This document shows, in pieces, positions 20,577 to 31,384 of a DNA stretch of 64,000 nucleotides (positions are counted from its first letter, which is position 1; each line of letters begins with the position of its first letter). Source of the stretch: Mycobacterium gastri (GTDB taxonomy: Bacteria > Actinomycetota > Actinomycetes > Mycobacteriales > Mycobacteriaceae). The position numbers and the translations under genes are program-made. Where the stretch lies: assembly GCF_002102175.1 (NCBI RefSeq), contig NZ_LQOX01000068.1:24294-88293 (forward strand), given 5' to 3'. A model generated the notes under the pieces. That model was not told the origin of the DNA and ran no database searches. It was given only the letters and a program-made list of their open reading frames with translations.

Positions 20577-21602
20577 ATGCATCAGGTGGACTCCAACATT
20601 AGACGTCGCAACCGACTGTGGGCAACGCTGGCGATCGCCACCGTAAGCAGCGCCGGCGCGCTCGCCATCGCGCTGCCGGCGACCTCCAGCGCCGACCCGG
20701 AGCCGGCACCCGCGCCGGCCACCACGACGGCGGTCGCGCCGCCGTCGACGACCGCGGCGTCACCTGCACCCGCACCGGCGACCACTCCGGCGACACCGCC
20801 ACCGGGAGCCACCAGCACGCCTGCGGCACAGCCGGCCGATCCGAACGCGGCGCCGCCGCCGGCCGACCCCAACGCACCGCCCCCACCGGTTGCCGACCCT
20901 AATGCGCCCGAACCCGCCCGGATCACCAACGCGGTCGGCGGATTCAGCTTCATCCTGCCGCCAGGCTGGGTGGAGTCAGACGCTTCGCATCTCGACTACG
21001 GGTCGGCGCTGCTCAGCAAGGCAACCGGGGAGCCACAGATGCCCGGGCAGGCTCCGCCGGTCGCCAACGACACTCGTATCGTGCTGGGCCGGCTGGACCA
21101 ACGGCTTTACGCCAGCGCCGAAACCACCAATCCCAAGGCCGCGGTCCGGTTGGGCTCGGACATGGGTGAGTTCTTCATGCCGTACCCGGGCACCCGAATC
21201 AACCAGGAAGCGGTTCCGCTCAACGCCAACGGGGTGTCCGGAAGCGCGTCGTACTACGAAGTCAAATTCAGCGATCCGGCCAAGCCGAACGGACAGATCT
21301 GGACCGGCGTGATCGGTACGCCCGCGGGGAGTACGCCCAATGCCGGGCCTCCGCAGCGCTGGTTCGTGGTGTGGCTGGGGACCTCGAACAACCCGGTGGA
21401 CAAGGGCGCGGCAAAGGCTCTCGCCGAGTCGATCCGTCCCTGGACGCCCCCGCCGGCGCCCGCGCCGGCACCGGCTCCGGGCGAGCTGGGGACGGAACCT
21501 GGTGCGCCCGCGCCGGCGCCCGCTCCCGCACCGGTCCAGGCTCCGGCCGCGGGTGTGACCCCGACCCTCACCCCGACACCGCAGCGGACCCAACCGGCGT
21601 AA
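20577..21602 (+). CDS. apa: Alanine/proline-rich secreted antigen Apa
   Basis: A 341-residue secreted glycoprotein (45/47-kDa antigen, also called ModD). A signal peptide (about 1-39, ending SSADPEP) is followed by an Ala/Pro/Thr-rich segment (40-110), a globular core ([20 protein letters not shown] to [12 protein letters not shown]) and a second Ala/Pro-rich tail ending [10 protein letters not shown]. The core is a fibronectin-attachment domain. The Thr-rich ends are sites of O-mannosylation in M. tuberculosis, where the protein is 325 residues. The extra length lies in the low-complexity parts. Confidence 0.95.
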   Translation: MHQVDSNIRRRNRLWATLAIATVSSAGALAIALPATSSADPEPAPAPATTTAVAPPSTTAASPAPAPATTPATPPPGATSTPAAQPADPNAAPPPADPNAPPPPVADPNAPEPARITNAVGGFSFILPPGWVESDASHLDYGSALLSKATGEPQMPGQAPPVANDTRIVLGRLDQRLYASAETTNPKAAVRLGSDMGEFFMPYPGTRINQEAVPLNANGVSGSASYYEVKFSDPAKPNGQIWTGVIGTPAGSTPNAGPPQRWFVVWLGTSNNPVDKGAAKALAESIRPWTPPPAPAPAPAPGELGTEPGAPAPAPAPAPVQAPAAGVTPTLTPTPQRTQPA

Positions 21603-21756
21603 CCGGCAGTCGCAAACCGGCATATCCGCCCCGGTTGGCCGGGCGTCGCGAAGTCGACCATTCCCATCGCCGCGCGAACCGGGTATACCGAGATCACGGT
21701 CCAGCAGTCGAGTTGGGCTTTACCGGTGATGAGCCGGTGATGACGAGGAGATCGCG

Positions 21757-22056
21757 ATGGGTGTCATGGCAGCAGCCGAGTTTCTGGCCCGCTCGACTAC
21801 GCTGACCAGCGTCGGCTGGATCGGTTACATCATCATCGGTGCCATCGCGGGCTGGATAGCGGGCAAGATTGTCAAAGGCTCGGGATCCGGGATCTTGATA
21901 AACATCGTCATCGGCGTCGTGGGTGCACTGATCGGCGGCTTCCTGCTGAGCTTCTTCGTCAACACCGCGGCCGGAGGTTGGTGGTTCACGCTGTTCACCG
22001 CAATTCTCGGCTCGGTGATCCTGCTCTGGCTAGTCGGCATGGTGCAGAAGCGCTAA
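21757..22056 (+). CDS. Small GlsB/YeaQ/YmgE-family membrane protein (Rv1861-like)
   Basis: A 99-residue protein with three hydrophobic helices at about 18-38, 45-68 and 75-95. The glycine-rich pattern [21 protein letters not shown] and [15 protein letters not shown] identifies the transglycosylase-associated (YeaQ/YmgE) family. Function is not established; members are often stress-induced. A GAGGAG ribosome site precedes the ATG. The 154 bases upstream hold a short direct repeat CCGGTGATGA near 21723-21741. Confidence 0.85.
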   Translation: MGVMAAAEFLARSTTLTSVGWIGYIIIGAIAGWIAGKIVKGSGSGILINIVIGVVGALIGGFLLSFFVNTAAGGWWFTLFTAILGSVILLWLVGMVQKR

Positions 22057-22105
22057 ACCGCCGCTAACCCGTTGCCGCGGTGGCGGATTGCGGCATGATG
22101 AGGTG

Positions 22106-23134
22106 GTGTCCGCAGCGGTGACCGCCCCGACAATGACCGCCTGGCAGGTACGCCGGCCCGGCCCGATGGACACCCGTCCGCTTGAGCGGGTCAGCACCGA
22201 GGTGCCGCGGCCTGGGCCGGCTGAATTGCTCGTTGCGGTGCACGCGTGCGGGGTCTGCCGTACCGATCTGCACGTCACCGAGGGCGACCTTCCCGTGCAC
22301 CGCGAACGAGTGACCCCCGGACACGAGGTGGTCGGGGAAGTTATCGAGGTGAGTGCCGATGCCGGCGACGAGTTTCAGGTGGGGGATCGGGTCGGTATCG
22401 CTTGGCTACGCCACACCTGCGGGCTGTGCAAGTACTGCCTTAGGGGCGACGAAAATCTGTGTCCGAATTCGCGCTACACCGGCTGGGACGCCGACGGCGG
22501 ATACGCCGAATTCACCACGGTCCCAGCGGCTTTCGCGCACCACCTGCCCAGCGGCTACAGCGACTGCGAACTTGCGCCGCTATTGTGTGCCGGCATCATC
22601 GGCTACCGCTCGCTGATGCGGGCCGAACTGCCGCCCGGCGGTCGGCTGGGTCTTTACGGCTTCGGCGGCAGCGCCCACATTACCGCGCAGGTCGCGCTGG
22701 CCCAGGGTGCGGAGGTGCACGTGATGACCCGCGGAGCCCAAGCGCGCCGGCTGGCGCTCGACCTCGGCGCCGCCTCAGCCCAAGGCGCCACCGACCCGCC
22801 ACCGGTGCCGCTGGACGCTGCCATTCTGTTCGCTCCGGTCGGCGACCTGGTGCTGCCCGCATGCGAGGCGCTGGACCGGGGCGGCACTCTGGCCATCGCT
22901 GGCATTCATCTGAGCGATATTCCGCCGCTGAACTATCAACGACACCTCTTCCAGGAACGGCAGATCCGGTCGGTCACATCGAACACCCGGGCCGACGCGC
23001 GCGCGTTCCTCGACTTCGCGGCGCACCACCATATCCAGGTCACCACTCCGGAATACCCGCTGGGACAAGCCGATCGTGCGCTGAGCGACCTCAGCTCCGG
23101 CCGTATCGCCGGTGCAGCCGTGCTGCTGGTCTAA
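22106..23134 (+). CDS. adhA: Zinc-dependent alcohol dehydrogenase AdhA
   Basis: About 342 residues, medium-chain dehydrogenase. Catalytic zinc ligands: Cys in [12 protein letters not shown] and His in [10 protein letters not shown]. Structural zinc cysteines: [15 protein letters not shown]. The coenzyme motif is [16 protein letters not shown]. It matches M. tuberculosis AdhA (Rv1862) closely. The start is uncertain: GTG at 22103 or 22106, TTG at 22088 and ATG at 22133 are in frame; I chose GTG 22106 on length. Substrate is probably a primary alcohol, unproven. Confidence 0.9.
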   Translation: MSAAVTAPTMTAWQVRRPGPMDTRPLERVSTEVPRPGPAELLVAVHACGVCRTDLHVTEGDLPVHRERVTPGHEVVGEVIEVSADAGDEFQVGDRVGIAWLRHTCGLCKYCLRGDENLCPNSRYTGWDADGGYAEFTTVPAAFAHHLPSGYSDCELAPLLCAGIIGYRSLMRAELPPGGRLGLYGFGGSAHITAQVALAQGAEVHVMTRGAQARRLALDLGAASAQGATDPPPVPLDAAILFAPVGDLVLPACEALDRGGTLAIAGIHLSDIPPLNYQRHLFQERQIRSVTSNTRADARAFLDFAAHHHIQVTTPEYPLGQADRALSDLSSGRIAGAAVLLV

Positions 23135-23140
23135 CCGGGT

Positions 23141-23917
23141 TCAGGTCGTCAGGTGCCAGACCACGGCGGCCGCCAGCGCACCCAACCCGTTCAGCGACCA
23201 GTGCAGGGCGATCGGCGCGATCAGGCTGCCGCTGCGCCGGCGCAGCCAGCTGAACACGAAGCCGGCCGCGCCGGTGGCCAACACCGCCAACGTCACCCCG
23301 GCCAGCATCCCGACGATCCCGCCGCCGAACAATCGAGTGAAGCCGACATTGGTGCTCGTCAGACCCAATGACGTCGCGACATGCCAAAGACCGAAGAGCA
23401 GCGAGCCCACCATCGCGACGCCGCGAAATCCCCAGGCACGACTGAGGGCGCCGTGCAGGACACCGCGGAACGCCAGCTCCTCGGGAATGACGGTTTGCAG
23501 CGGTATGACGAGCATCGAGGCGATCAGCGCGCCCGAGACCGTCGCGTAGCGGTTGTTCAGGAACATCGGCCGCGTCACCGGCACCAGCACGCCGACCGCG
23601 ATCACCGACACCACCACGGCCACCGCAGCCAGCGCATACCCCAGGCCGGATCTCCAGTGCTGCCGACCCAGACCCAGTTCGGTCCAGCCCAGCCCACGCC
23701 ACCGGACGAGGATCAGTAGACCGGCAGCGGCGGCCGGGACGGTCGCGATGCTGGCCCACGGCGTGGTGAAGTGTGCCACCAGGTTGGTCAGCACCAGGAC
23801 CACGACGACGACGGCGACATCGACGTGGATCCGCAACCGCTCAGGTTTCGGCATCGGCAATGCCGGCGCGTCTGGCTGAGCGCTGACGGCGGCTTGGTCC
23901 GGAGCTGGGTTAGGCAT
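23141..23917 (-). CDS. CPBP-family intramembrane protease (Rv1863c-like)
   Basis: A 258-residue membrane protein with about seven hydrophobic segments after a Pro-rich cytoplasmic start. The CPBP (Abi/CAAX protease) motifs are present: PEELAFRGVLHGAL (glutamate pair and arginine), LLFGLWHVATS (histidine) and a third motif with Asn near LHWSLNGLG. These form the metal-dependent active site in Rce1-type proteases. Its target is unknown; roles range from peptide modification to bacteriocin immunity. Its 3' end is six bases from the adhA stop, tail to tail. Confidence 0.85.
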   Translation of the reverse strand: MPNPAPDQAAVSAQPDAPALPMPKPERLRIHVDVAVVVVVLVLTNLVAHFTTPWASIATVPAAAAGLLILVRWRGLGWTELGLGRQHWRSGLGYALAAVAVVVSVIAVGVLVPVTRPMFLNNRYATVSGALIASMLVIPLQTVIPEELAFRGVLHGALSRAWGFRGVAMVGSLLFGLWHVATSLGLTSTNVGFTRLFGGGIVGMLAGVTLAVLATGAAGFVFSWLRRRSGSLIAPIALHWSLNGLGALAAAVVWHLTT

Positions 23918-24022
23918 TGTGGCGAGTCTACCTGCGCGCAGCCGAATGCCCGCTTGCTTCGGGCGGCGCAGACCGGACCACGTGTCGACACGATCATCGA
24001 ACCAGCTCGGAGCCGCAGCGAT

Positions 24023-24703
24023 TCAACCCTCGTTCGGCGTCAGCCTGCGGCGCGCGTAGGCCAGAAGTTCGGCCGAGAGCGCGTCGGCCACCAATAGCCG
24101 GGGCAGCAGCTCGGGTTCCGACATCCGGGCGCGGAAGACGAGACCGATGGTCACGTCATGATCGGGACGGTGGTCGATCGTGATCGCGTCACCGGCCCGA
24201 ACTGTGCCCGGCGAGATCACCCGCAAGTAGGCCCCGGGTTTCCCTGCTTGGGTGAAGGTGTTGACCCAATGGCTCAATTCCAGGAACGCCGAAAACGTCC
24301 GGCACGGCGTCCGGGGCGCGGATACTTCCAGCACCAAGCCGTCGGTGCCGACGCGCCATCGTTCACCGATCCGTGCGCCGGTCACATCGATGCCCACGGT
24401 GGTCAGATTCTCGCCGAACATTCCGCTGCTGAGGGTGCGCCGGAGTCGAGATTCCCACCCGTCCATGTCTTCTCGTGCATACGCGTAAACGGCCTGGTCG
24501 TCGCCGCCATGGAATTTCTGATTGCCGATGGTGTCGCCGACCAGCCCACTGCCCAGACCACCGTGCATCGGGCCCGGCGCTCTCACCATGACCGGCTCGG
24601 TTACCGCCACCTTGGCTATGCCCGTCACCTTGGACAATGCGCGTGGATCAGGGTTTGCTCGGGCACGGGCCAGGTTCACCGACAAGACATGCGCCACCCG
24701 CAC
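24023..24703 (-). CDS. MOSC-domain protein (Rv1864c-like)
   Basis: A 226-residue MOSC protein, GTG start. The core GGDDQAVYAYAREDMDGWE then GMFGENLTTVGIDVTGARIGERWRVG is the YiiM-type pattern, with the conserved cysteine in SAPRTPCRTF. MOSC domains bind the molybdenum cofactor and reduce N-hydroxylated compounds or carry sulfur. The molybdate importer lies 4 kb away, a functional hint but not an operon. A C-terminal helix region follows, as in YiiM. Confidence 0.83.
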   Translation of the reverse strand: MRVAHVLSVNLARARANPDPRALSKVTGIAKVAVTEPVMVRAPGPMHGGLGSGLVGDTIGNQKFHGGDDQAVYAYAREDMDGWESRLRRTLSSGMFGENLTTVGIDVTGARIGERWRVGTDGLVLEVSAPRTPCRTFSAFLELSHWVNTFTQAGKPGAYLRVISPGTVRAGDAITIDHRPDHDVTIGLVFRARMSEPELLPRLLVADALSAELLAYARRRLTPNEG

Positions 24704-24948
24704 AGGCTAGCGCTGCAGCGCTGGTGGCCGGCAGACACTGCACCCGGTCGTCTGGTTCCGGGTCAGTCGGCTTCCTGGGTAACCGGTTTCGGGCCGCGAT
24801 GGCCAGTCGAGAGAAAAGCGGTGGACCGAGCAGTCGGGCGCGGTCGCTCGGCGGCGAGCAAGGGCTCCACTTCGGCCAGCGCGGCCAGTGGCAGGGCCAT
24901 GGATTACGAACGTCGCCGGATCGGCCTAATTGGTCGTCTCGCTCGGCG

Positions 24949-27351
24949 TCACTGCCTGCGTTCGGTCCGCTCGCCCGACTCCCAGGCCCATCCCGCGATC
25001 TCGGGGTCATCGGCGCCGTGCTCACGGGTGTACAAACGTGCCGCGAGCCGGGCGTCGGCCATCTGCTGGCGTAGCACGGCGGCTCGGCCGGCCAGCCCGT
25101 CAACCCGGTCGATGACGTCCATGACCAGGTGAAAGCGATCCAGATCGTTGAGCATCACCATGTCGAACGGTGTCGTCGTGGTCCCGCGCTCCTTGAACCC
25201 GCGCACATGAATACGGGGGTGGTTGGCGCGGCGATACGCGAGCCGGTGGATCAACCACGGATACCCGTGGTAGGCGAAGATGACCGGCTTGTCGCGAGTG
25301 AACAATGCATCGAATTCCTTGTCGGCCAATCCATGTGGGTGTTCGGACTCCGGCTGCAGCCGCATGATGTCGACGACGTTGATCACCCGCACGCCTAACC
25401 CGGGCAGTTCCCGCCGCAGAATGTCGGCGGCTGCCAGCGTCTCCAGCGTCGGCACGTCTCCCGCGCAGGCCAGCACCACGTCGGGATCACCGGTCGCCGT
25501 GCTTGCCCACTGCCAGATGCCGAGCCCGCGAGTGCAGTGCGCGACGGCCTCGTCCATCCCGAGATAGGAGAGCGCTGGTTGCTTGCCGGCGACGATGACG
25601 TTGACATAGTCACGGCTGCGCAGGCAGTGGTCGGCCACCGACAACAATGTGTTGCCATCGGGCGGCAGGTAGACGCGTACCACCTCGGGCCGCTTGTTGG
25701 CGACCAGGTCGATGAATCCGGGATCTTGGTGCGAAGCGCCGTTGTGGTCCTGGCGCCACACATGGGAGCTCAGCAGGTAGTTCAGCGACGCGATCGGCCG
25801 CCGCCATGGCAGTTCCCGGCTGGTCGACAGCCATTTGGTGTGCTGGTTGAACATCGAGTCGACGATATGCACGAAGGCCTCGTAGCAGTCGAACATGCCG
25901 TGGCGGCCGGTCAGCAGATAGCCCTCCAGCCAGCCTTGACACAGATGCTCCGACAGCACCTCCATCACCCGGCCTGTCGCAGACAGGTGATCGTCGTCGT
26001 CGGTGGTCTCCGACAGCCAGGTTCGCCCGGTCGCTTCGAATACGGCGCTGAGCCGGTTCGACGCGGTTTCGTCCGGGCCCATCAGCCGGAACCGATCCGG
26101 GTTGCGCCGGATCACGTCTCGCAGATACGTACCGAGCACCCGGGTGGCCTCGTGCGTTTCGCAGGCCGGACGTGCCACCGGCACCGCGTAGTCGCGGAAG
26201 TCGGGAAGATCGAGGTCGCGCAGCAGCAGCCCGCCGTTGGCGTGCGGGTTGGCGCTCATCCGCCGATCACCGGTTGGTGCCAGCGCCCGCAGCTCGGCCC
26301 GCAACGTGCCGTTGTCGTCGAACAGCTCATCGGGCCGGTAGCTGCGCAGCCACTCTTCAAGCTGCCGGCGACGCTCGGCGCTGTCGTGGGTGTCGGCGAG
26401 CGGGACCTGATGCGAGCGCCAGGTGCCCTCGACCTTCTTGCCGTCGACCACCTTCGGCCCGGTCCAACCCTTGGGGGTGTGCAGCACGATCATCGGCCAC
26501 ACCGGCCTTGCGACATTCTCGCCCGCCCGGGCGGCGTGCTGAATGGCCGCAATGTCGTCGAACGCGTCATCGAGCGCAGCGGCGAGTCGCTGGTGCACAC
26601 CGGCCGGGTCTTCGCCGGACACTGTGATCGGCCGGTAGCCGTAGCCCCGCAACAGCGATTCCAGCTCGTCGTGCGGAATGCGGGCCAGCACCGTCGGATT
26701 GGCGATCTTGTATCCGTTGAGGTGCAGGATCGGCAGCACCGCCCCATCGATCGCGGGGTTGAGGAATTTGTTGGAATGCCAGCTGGCCGCCAGTGGACCG
26801 GTTTCGGCCTCGCCGTCACCGATCACGCAGGCGACCACCAGATCGGGATTGTCGAACGCCGCACCGAAGGCATGCACCAGCGCGTATCCGAGCTCACCGC
26901 CTTCGTGGATAGACCCCGGAGTCTGGGCAGCCACATGGCTGGGGATGCCGCCGGGGAAGGAGAACTGCCGGAACAGCCGGCGCAATCCTTCGGCGTCTTC
27001 CCCGATGCCGGTGTACACCTCGCTGTAGGTGCCTTCGAGGTAGGCGTTGGCGACCAGGCCGGGACCGCCGTGCCCGGGGCCGGTGACGTAGATGACGTTG
27101 GCGTCACGGTTGCGGATAACTCGGTTGAGGTGGGCGTAGACGAGGTTGAGTCCCGGCGTGGTGCCCCAGTGTCCCAGCAGCCGGGGTTTGACGTGCTCGG
27201 CTGACAGCGGTTCGGCCAGCAGTGGATTGTCCAGCAGGTAGATCTGGCCGACCGACAGGTAGTTGGCGGCACGCCAGTAGGCGTCGATGCGGGCCAGTTC
27301 GTCGTCGGAAAGGGTCACGGCTGTTGGGGTTTCAGGGTTCACCGGGCTCAC
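24949..27351 (-). CDS. xfp: Phosphoketolase (xylulose 5-P / fructose 6-P)
   Basis: An 800-residue thiamin-diphosphate enzyme splitting xylulose 5-phosphate or fructose 6-phosphate with phosphate into acetyl phosphate plus an aldose phosphate. Family signatures: [39 protein letters not shown], the cofactor motif [13 protein letters not shown], and [20 protein letters not shown] in the pyrimidine domain. Length is normal. GTG starts at 27351 or 27342 are possible. M. tuberculosis, to my knowledge, lacks this gene; here it sits between the MOSC and SDR genes. No ackA or pta lies next to it. Confidence 0.95.
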   Translation of the reverse strand: MSPVNPETPTAVTLSDDELARIDAYWRAANYLSVGQIYLLDNPLLAEPLSAEHVKPRLLGHWGTTPGLNLVYAHLNRVIRNRDANVIYVTGPGHGGPGLVANAYLEGTYSEVYTGIGEDAEGLRRLFRQFSFPGGIPSHVAAQTPGSIHEGGELGYALVHAFGAAFDNPDLVVACVIGDGEAETGPLAASWHSNKFLNPAIDGAVLPILHLNGYKIANPTVLARIPHDELESLLRGYGYRPITVSGEDPAGVHQRLAAALDDAFDDIAAIQHAARAGENVARPVWPMIVLHTPKGWTGPKVVDGKKVEGTWRSHQVPLADTHDSAERRRQLEEWLRSYRPDELFDDNGTLRAELRALAPTGDRRMSANPHANGGLLLRDLDLPDFRDYAVPVARPACETHEATRVLGTYLRDVIRRNPDRFRLMGPDETASNRLSAVFEATGRTWLSETTDDDDHLSATGRVMEVLSEHLCQGWLEGYLLTGRHGMFDCYEAFVHIVDSMFNQHTKWLSTSRELPWRRPIASLNYLLSSHVWRQDHNGASHQDPGFIDLVANKRPEVVRVYLPPDGNTLLSVADHCLRSRDYVNVIVAGKQPALSYLGMDEAVAHCTRGLGIWQWASTATGDPDVVLACAGDVPTLETLAAADILRRELPGLGVRVINVVDIMRLQPESEHPHGLADKEFDALFTRDKPVIFAYHGYPWLIHRLAYRRANHPRIHVRGFKERGTTTTPFDMVMLNDLDRFHLVMDVIDRVDGLAGRAAVLRQQMADARLAARLYTREHGADDPEIAGWAWESGERTERRQ

Positions 27352-27396
27352 CGGGCCGATTGTGCGCGCCCTCGGTGAACTGCCAGCTGAGGCCGG

Positions 27397-28245
27397 TCAG
27401 TCCTGTCCACGAGCGCGGGCCTCGTAGGCTTTGCGCTTGGCGACGTCGACGTCGTCGGTGAAGACGCGTTCACCGCCCAGGATGCGGTTCAGCCCCTCGG
27501 CCAGCGGGCGCGGCATGAACTTCTGCGAGACGACCATCGCTCCGGCCGCCCGGGTGACCCGCACCCGCGGCTTCGGGTGGGCCACCAGCCGCACGATCGC
27601 GTCGGCGATCTGCTCCGGCTCTGCGTTCTTGAATCCCTTGACCCCGGCGGTCCCGGCGGTCAGTTCGGTATTCACGAACGTCGGCAACACCATGGAGAAC
27701 TTCACGCCCGCCGAGCGGTATTCGAGCCGCGCCGAGTCGGTGAACGCCACGACCGCGTGCTTGCTGGCGCAGTAGGTGGCCAACCCCACCGCATAGAGCT
27801 CGCCGGCAAGCGAGGCGACGTTGATGACCTGCCCACGCCCGTGCGGGACCATCCGCTCAACGGCCAGCTTGCTGCCCAGGACGACCCCGAAGACATTGAC
27901 GTCCAAAATGCGGCGGGTCACCGAATCCGGCTCGTCGATAATCCGCCCCACTGGCATGATGCCGGCGTTGTTGACCAGCACGTCGATCGGGCCGAGCTGG
28001 CGCTCGACCCGGTCGAGAAAATCCGAAAACGAACCCCGGTCGGTGACATCGAGTTTGCCGTAGACGTCGAGACCCAGGTCGGCACCCGATTCCTTCACTT
28101 TGGCCTCGTCGATGTCGCCGATCGCAACCCGGGCGCCCAACTTGTGCAGGGCGGTCGCCGTCGCCAATCCGATGCCTCGTGCACCGCCGGTGATGACGAT
28201 GACCTTGCCGCGCACCTTGACACCGAGGGATGCCGTGTCTGCCAT
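27397..28245 (-). CDS. Short-chain dehydrogenase (Rv1865c-like)
   Basis: A 282-residue classical SDR. The cofactor site is VIVITGGARGIGLATATAL (about 14-32), then NNAGIMPVG, the catalytic serine in INVASLAGELYAVG and YCASKHAVV with Tyr and Lys. The C-terminal extension (QKFMPRPLAEGLNRILGGER) is typical of mycobacterial ketoreductases near lipid genes. The ATG at 28245 was preferred to a start 32 codons upstream because it opens directly before the conserved region. Substrate unknown. The GNAT gene is divergent, 98 bases away. Confidence 0.87.
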   Translation of the reverse strand: MADTASLGVKVRGKVIVITGGARGIGLATATALHKLGARVAIGDIDEAKVKESGADLGLDVYGKLDVTDRGSFSDFLDRVERQLGPIDVLVNNAGIMPVGRIIDEPDSVTRRILDVNVFGVVLGSKLAVERMVPHGRGQVINVASLAGELYAVGLATYCASKHAVVAFTDSARLEYRSAGVKFSMVLPTFVNTELTAGTAGVKGFKNAEPEQIADAIVRLVAHPKPRVRVTRAAGAMVVSQKFMPRPLAEGLNRILGGERVFTDDVDVAKRKAYEARARGQD

Positions 28246-28343
28246 GTTCGTCCTCTCCGGGGCTTGACGGGTGTCAACCGGGCGATGCGGTAAGCACACC
28301 ACCCGGCCGCACGCTGCGCAACAACCGCGCCGATACTGCAACG

Positions 28344-28853
28344 GTGACGCAGGTGCGCGCGGCCGTCCCGGAGGACGCCGAAGCGGTGGCTCGTGTGCAC
28401 GTCCGGTCGTGGCAGTGCGCCTATCCGGGACTCATCGACCAGGAATACCTCGACGGTCTGCGGCCCGAGGTGTGGGCACGCCGGTATACGTTCGGCCGCA
28501 TGGGACTTCGGCTGCCGACCACCGTGGTGGCCGTCGACGGTTCTGCCATCTGCGGCTTGGCCACCACGGGCCTGTGCCGGGACCACGACTTGCCGAATTC
28601 CGGTGAGCTTACGGCGATCTACGTCGATCCGGCCTGGCTGGGTAGCGGAGTCGGCCGTTTGTTGATGGCCGCTGCCCGAGATCGGCTGCGTCGGGTCGGG
28701 GTCAGCCACGCTTCGTTGTGGGTGCTGGACGGAAATGTCCGCGCCCGGCGGTTCTACGAGCGCGACGGGTGGAGGTTCGACGGGACGCGGCGCACCGAGG
28801 TCTTCGGCGCCACGGCGGTAGAACAACTGCGCTACCAGCGCACGCCGGTCTGA
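28344..28853 (+). CDS. GNAT-family N-acetyltransferase
   Basis: A 169-residue single GNAT domain, GTG start at 28344. N-terminal VRAAVPEDAEAVARVHVRSW is the first helix. The acetyl-CoA pyrophosphate loop is WLGSGVGRLLMAAARDRLR (motif A), followed by the C-terminal VLDGNVRARRFYERDGWRFDGT, the usual N-x-R-A-x-x-F-Y-E-x-x-G-W pattern of RimI-like enzymes. The acceptor is unknown. It is divergent from the SDR and lies 78 bases upstream of the CoA-transferase gene in the same direction. Confidence 0.87.
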   Translation: MTQVRAAVPEDAEAVARVHVRSWQCAYPGLIDQEYLDGLRPEVWARRYTFGRMGLRLPTTVVAVDGSAICGLATTGLCRDHDLPNSGELTAIYVDPAWLGSGVGRLLMAAARDRLRRVGVSHASLWVLDGNVRARRFYERDGWRFDGTRRTEVFGATAVEQLRYQRTPV

Positions 28854-28931
28854 TCCCGGGCGGCACGGCTTTCCAGTTCCCGCGCCGGGATGAGGCGCGC
28901 GGAGGTGGGCGGGCGCCGGTACGGTGTGCGG

Positions 28932-31325
28932 ATGGCCGACGGGTTGCTGGATTCGGTACGCGTCCTGGACCTATCCCGAGGTAGCGCCGACATGGTCACC
29001 CGGTTGCTGGCCGATCTGGGTGCCGACGTCCTCAAGGTGGAAGCTCCCGGCGGCAGCCCGGGACGCGGCGTCCCGCCGACGTTGGCCGGCACCAGCATCC
29101 CGTTCGCCGTGCACAACGCCAACAAGCGCAGCGCGGTGCTGGACCCGCTCGACGAGCAGGACCGCCGGCGTTTCGACGAACTCACCGCCAACGCCGACAT
29201 CGTGGTCGACAGCGGCCTTCCCGGAGCGGCGTCCGCTTACGGGACAACGTGTGCCGAACTGGCCGATCGCCACCCACACCTGGTTGTGTTGTCGTTCACC
29301 GACTTCGGTACCTGCGGGCCACGATCCGCCTGGCGTGCCACCGATCCGGTGTTGTATGCGATGTCGGGCTCGCTGTCGCGGTCCGGTCCCACCACAGGCA
29401 CCCCGGTGTTACCGCCGGACGGCATCGCTTCGGCGACCGCCGCCGTCCAAGCCGCCTGGGCGCTGCTGGTCGCCTATTACAACAGATTGCGTTGTGGCAC
29501 AGGTGATTACATCGACTTCTCGCGGTTCGACGCGGTTGTCATGGCCCTTGACCCGGCCTTCGGGGCGCACGGGCAGGTCGCGGCCGGCATCCGCAGCAGC
29601 GCACGGTGGCGCGGACGCCCCAGAAACCAGGACGCGTACCCGATCTATCCGTGCCAGGACGGCTACGTGCGGTTGTGCGTGATGGCGCCGCGCCAATGGC
29701 GCGGCCTGCGCCGCTGGTTGGGGGAGCCGCAAGACTTTCAGGATCCCAGCTACGACGTGATCGGCGCCCGTTTTGCCGCGTGGCCCCAGATCAGTCTGTT
29801 GGTGGCGGCGCTGTTCGCCGGACAGACCATGAAAGAGTTGGTGGCCGCCGGACAGGCTCACGGGGTGCCGATCGCGGCGGTGCTGACGCCGTCGCGGATC
29901 CTGGCCTCCGAACATTTCCAGGCGGTGGGCGCGATCACCGATGCCGAGCTCGTTCCCGGCGTGCACGCCCAGGTGCCGACCGGATATTTCACCGTCAACG
30001 AGCAGCGCGCCGGCTTTCGCACCCCCGCTCCCGCCCCCGGACGGCACAAACCGCGCTGGCTCGCCGACCCGGCACCGGTACCCCCGCCCGCGGGCGAGGT
30101 GGGCGGCTACCCCTTCGAGGGACTGCGCATTCTCGACCTCGGCATCATCGTCGCCGGCGGTGAGCTCAGCCGCCTGTTCGGCGACTTAGGCGCCGAGGTC
30201 ATCAAGGTCGAGAGCGCCGACTATCCCGACGGGCTGCGACAGGCCCGCGTCGGCGACGCGATGAGCGAGTCATTCGCCTGGACCCACCGCAATCACCGCG
30301 CATTCGGGATGGACCTGCGCAGCACCGAGGGCAAGGAGATCTTCGGCCGCCTGCTGGCCGAGGCCGACGCCGTCTTCGCCAACTTCAAGCCGGGAACGCT
30401 GACCTCACTGGGGTTCAACTACGACAAGCTGCGTGGCCTCAACCCTCGGATCGTGCTCGCCGGCAGCAGCGCGTTCGGCAACCGCGGCCCGTGGAGCCGC
30501 CGGCTGGGATATGGGCCGTTGGTGCGCGCGACCACCGGTGTCACCAGCGTGTGGACGTCCGAAGAAGCACCTGCCGACGGCGCGCGGCATTCCTTCTACG
30601 ACGCGACGACGATCTTCCCCGATCACGTGGTGGGACGCGTCGTCGCGATCCTGGCCCTGGCCGCGCTGATCCACCGCGATCGCACCGGAGCCGGTGCCCA
30701 CGTCCACGTCTCTCAGGCCGAAGTCGTCGTCAATCAACTCGACACGCTGTTCGTGACGGAAGCCGCCCGCGCCGCCGGCGCCGCCGAAATCCGCGACGAC
30801 ATCAGCGTGCACGCCGTCTGCCCGTGCGCCGGTGACGACGAATGGTGCGTCATCTCCATCTGCACAGATGACGAATGGCGTTGTGCTGCATCGGTTTTCG
30901 GTAAGCCGGAATTGGTCGACGACCCGCGCTTCGCGACGGCCGAGGCTCGCAGGGCCAACCGCGCCGACTTGTCGGCGGAGATGTCGGCGTGGACCGGCAC
31001 CCACGCCCCGTTGCAGGCGGCCCAACTGCTGCAGTCGGGCGGAGTCGCTGCCGGACCGATGAACCGCCCGCCTGACCTGCTCGAGGATCCTCAGCTGGCC
31101 GAGCGCCAGCTGCTCGCGACCATGGTGCATCCGCTCATCGCACGTCCGCTGCCGGCGGAGACGGGTCCGGCGCCATTTCGCCACATCCCGCATTCACCGC
31201 ACCGACCGGCGCCCCAGGCGGGTCAGGACACCCGCGCCATCTGCCACGAGCTGCTGGGGATGGGCCCGGACGAGGTCGAGCGGCTGATCGCCGAGGGCGT
31301 GTTGTTCGCGCCGGATGGCGGATAA
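28932..31325 (+). CDS. Tandem class III CoA-transferase (Rv1866-like)
   Basis: A 797-residue protein made of two CaiB/BaiF-type halves. The first (about 1-390) opens DSVRVLDLSRGSADMVTRLL with ADLGADVLKVEAPGG. The second (about 400-797) opens FEGLRILDLGIIVAGGELSR with FGDLGAEVIKVESADYPDG. Class III enzymes are normally interlocked dimers of about 400-residue chains, so this is an internal fusion of two subunits. It likely moves CoA between carboxylic acids; substrates are unknown. ATG at 28932 was chosen at MADGLLDSV. It begins a same-strand cluster with the thiolase-like and Rv1868-like genes. Confidence 0.88.
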   Translation: MADGLLDSVRVLDLSRGSADMVTRLLADLGADVLKVEAPGGSPGRGVPPTLAGTSIPFAVHNANKRSAVLDPLDEQDRRRFDELTANADIVVDSGLPGAASAYGTTCAELADRHPHLVVLSFTDFGTCGPRSAWRATDPVLYAMSGSLSRSGPTTGTPVLPPDGIASATAAVQAAWALLVAYYNRLRCGTGDYIDFSRFDAVVMALDPAFGAHGQVAAGIRSSARWRGRPRNQDAYPIYPCQDGYVRLCVMAPRQWRGLRRWLGEPQDFQDPSYDVIGARFAAWPQISLLVAALFAGQTMKELVAAGQAHGVPIAAVLTPSRILASEHFQAVGAITDAELVPGVHAQVPTGYFTVNEQRAGFRTPAPAPGRHKPRWLADPAPVPPPAGEVGGYPFEGLRILDLGIIVAGGELSRLFGDLGAEVIKVESADYPDGLRQARVGDAMSESFAWTHRNHRAFGMDLRSTEGKEIFGRLLAEADAVFANFKPGTLTSLGFNYDKLRGLNPRIVLAGSSAFGNRGPWSRRLGYGPLVRATTGVTSVWTSEEAPADGARHSFYDATTIFPDHVVGRVVAILALAALIHRDRTGAGAHVHVSQAEVVVNQLDTLFVTEAARAAGAAEIRDDISVHAVCPCAGDDEWCVISICTDDEWRCAASVFGKPELVDDPRFATAEARRANRADLSAEMSAWTGTHAPLQAAQLLQSGGVAAGPMNRPPDLLEDPQLAERQLLATMVHPLIARPLPAETGPAPFRHIPHSPHRPAPQAGQDTRAICHELLGMGPDEVERLIAEGVLFAPDGG

Positions 31326-31384
31326 GGATCCGCGAACGCCACGCTGGTGTGCGTCCGAACCAAGCTCGGCGCTAGGTTCGAAGC

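Noticed and set aside
20700..20900. Repetitive GC-rich DNA in apa as a possible repeat element
   Set aside because: It is the coding Ala/Pro/Thr-rich segment expected for Apa.
25537..27204. 555-codon plus-strand frame opposite xfp
   Set aside because: Antisense shadow; only the phosphoketolase frame has family signatures.
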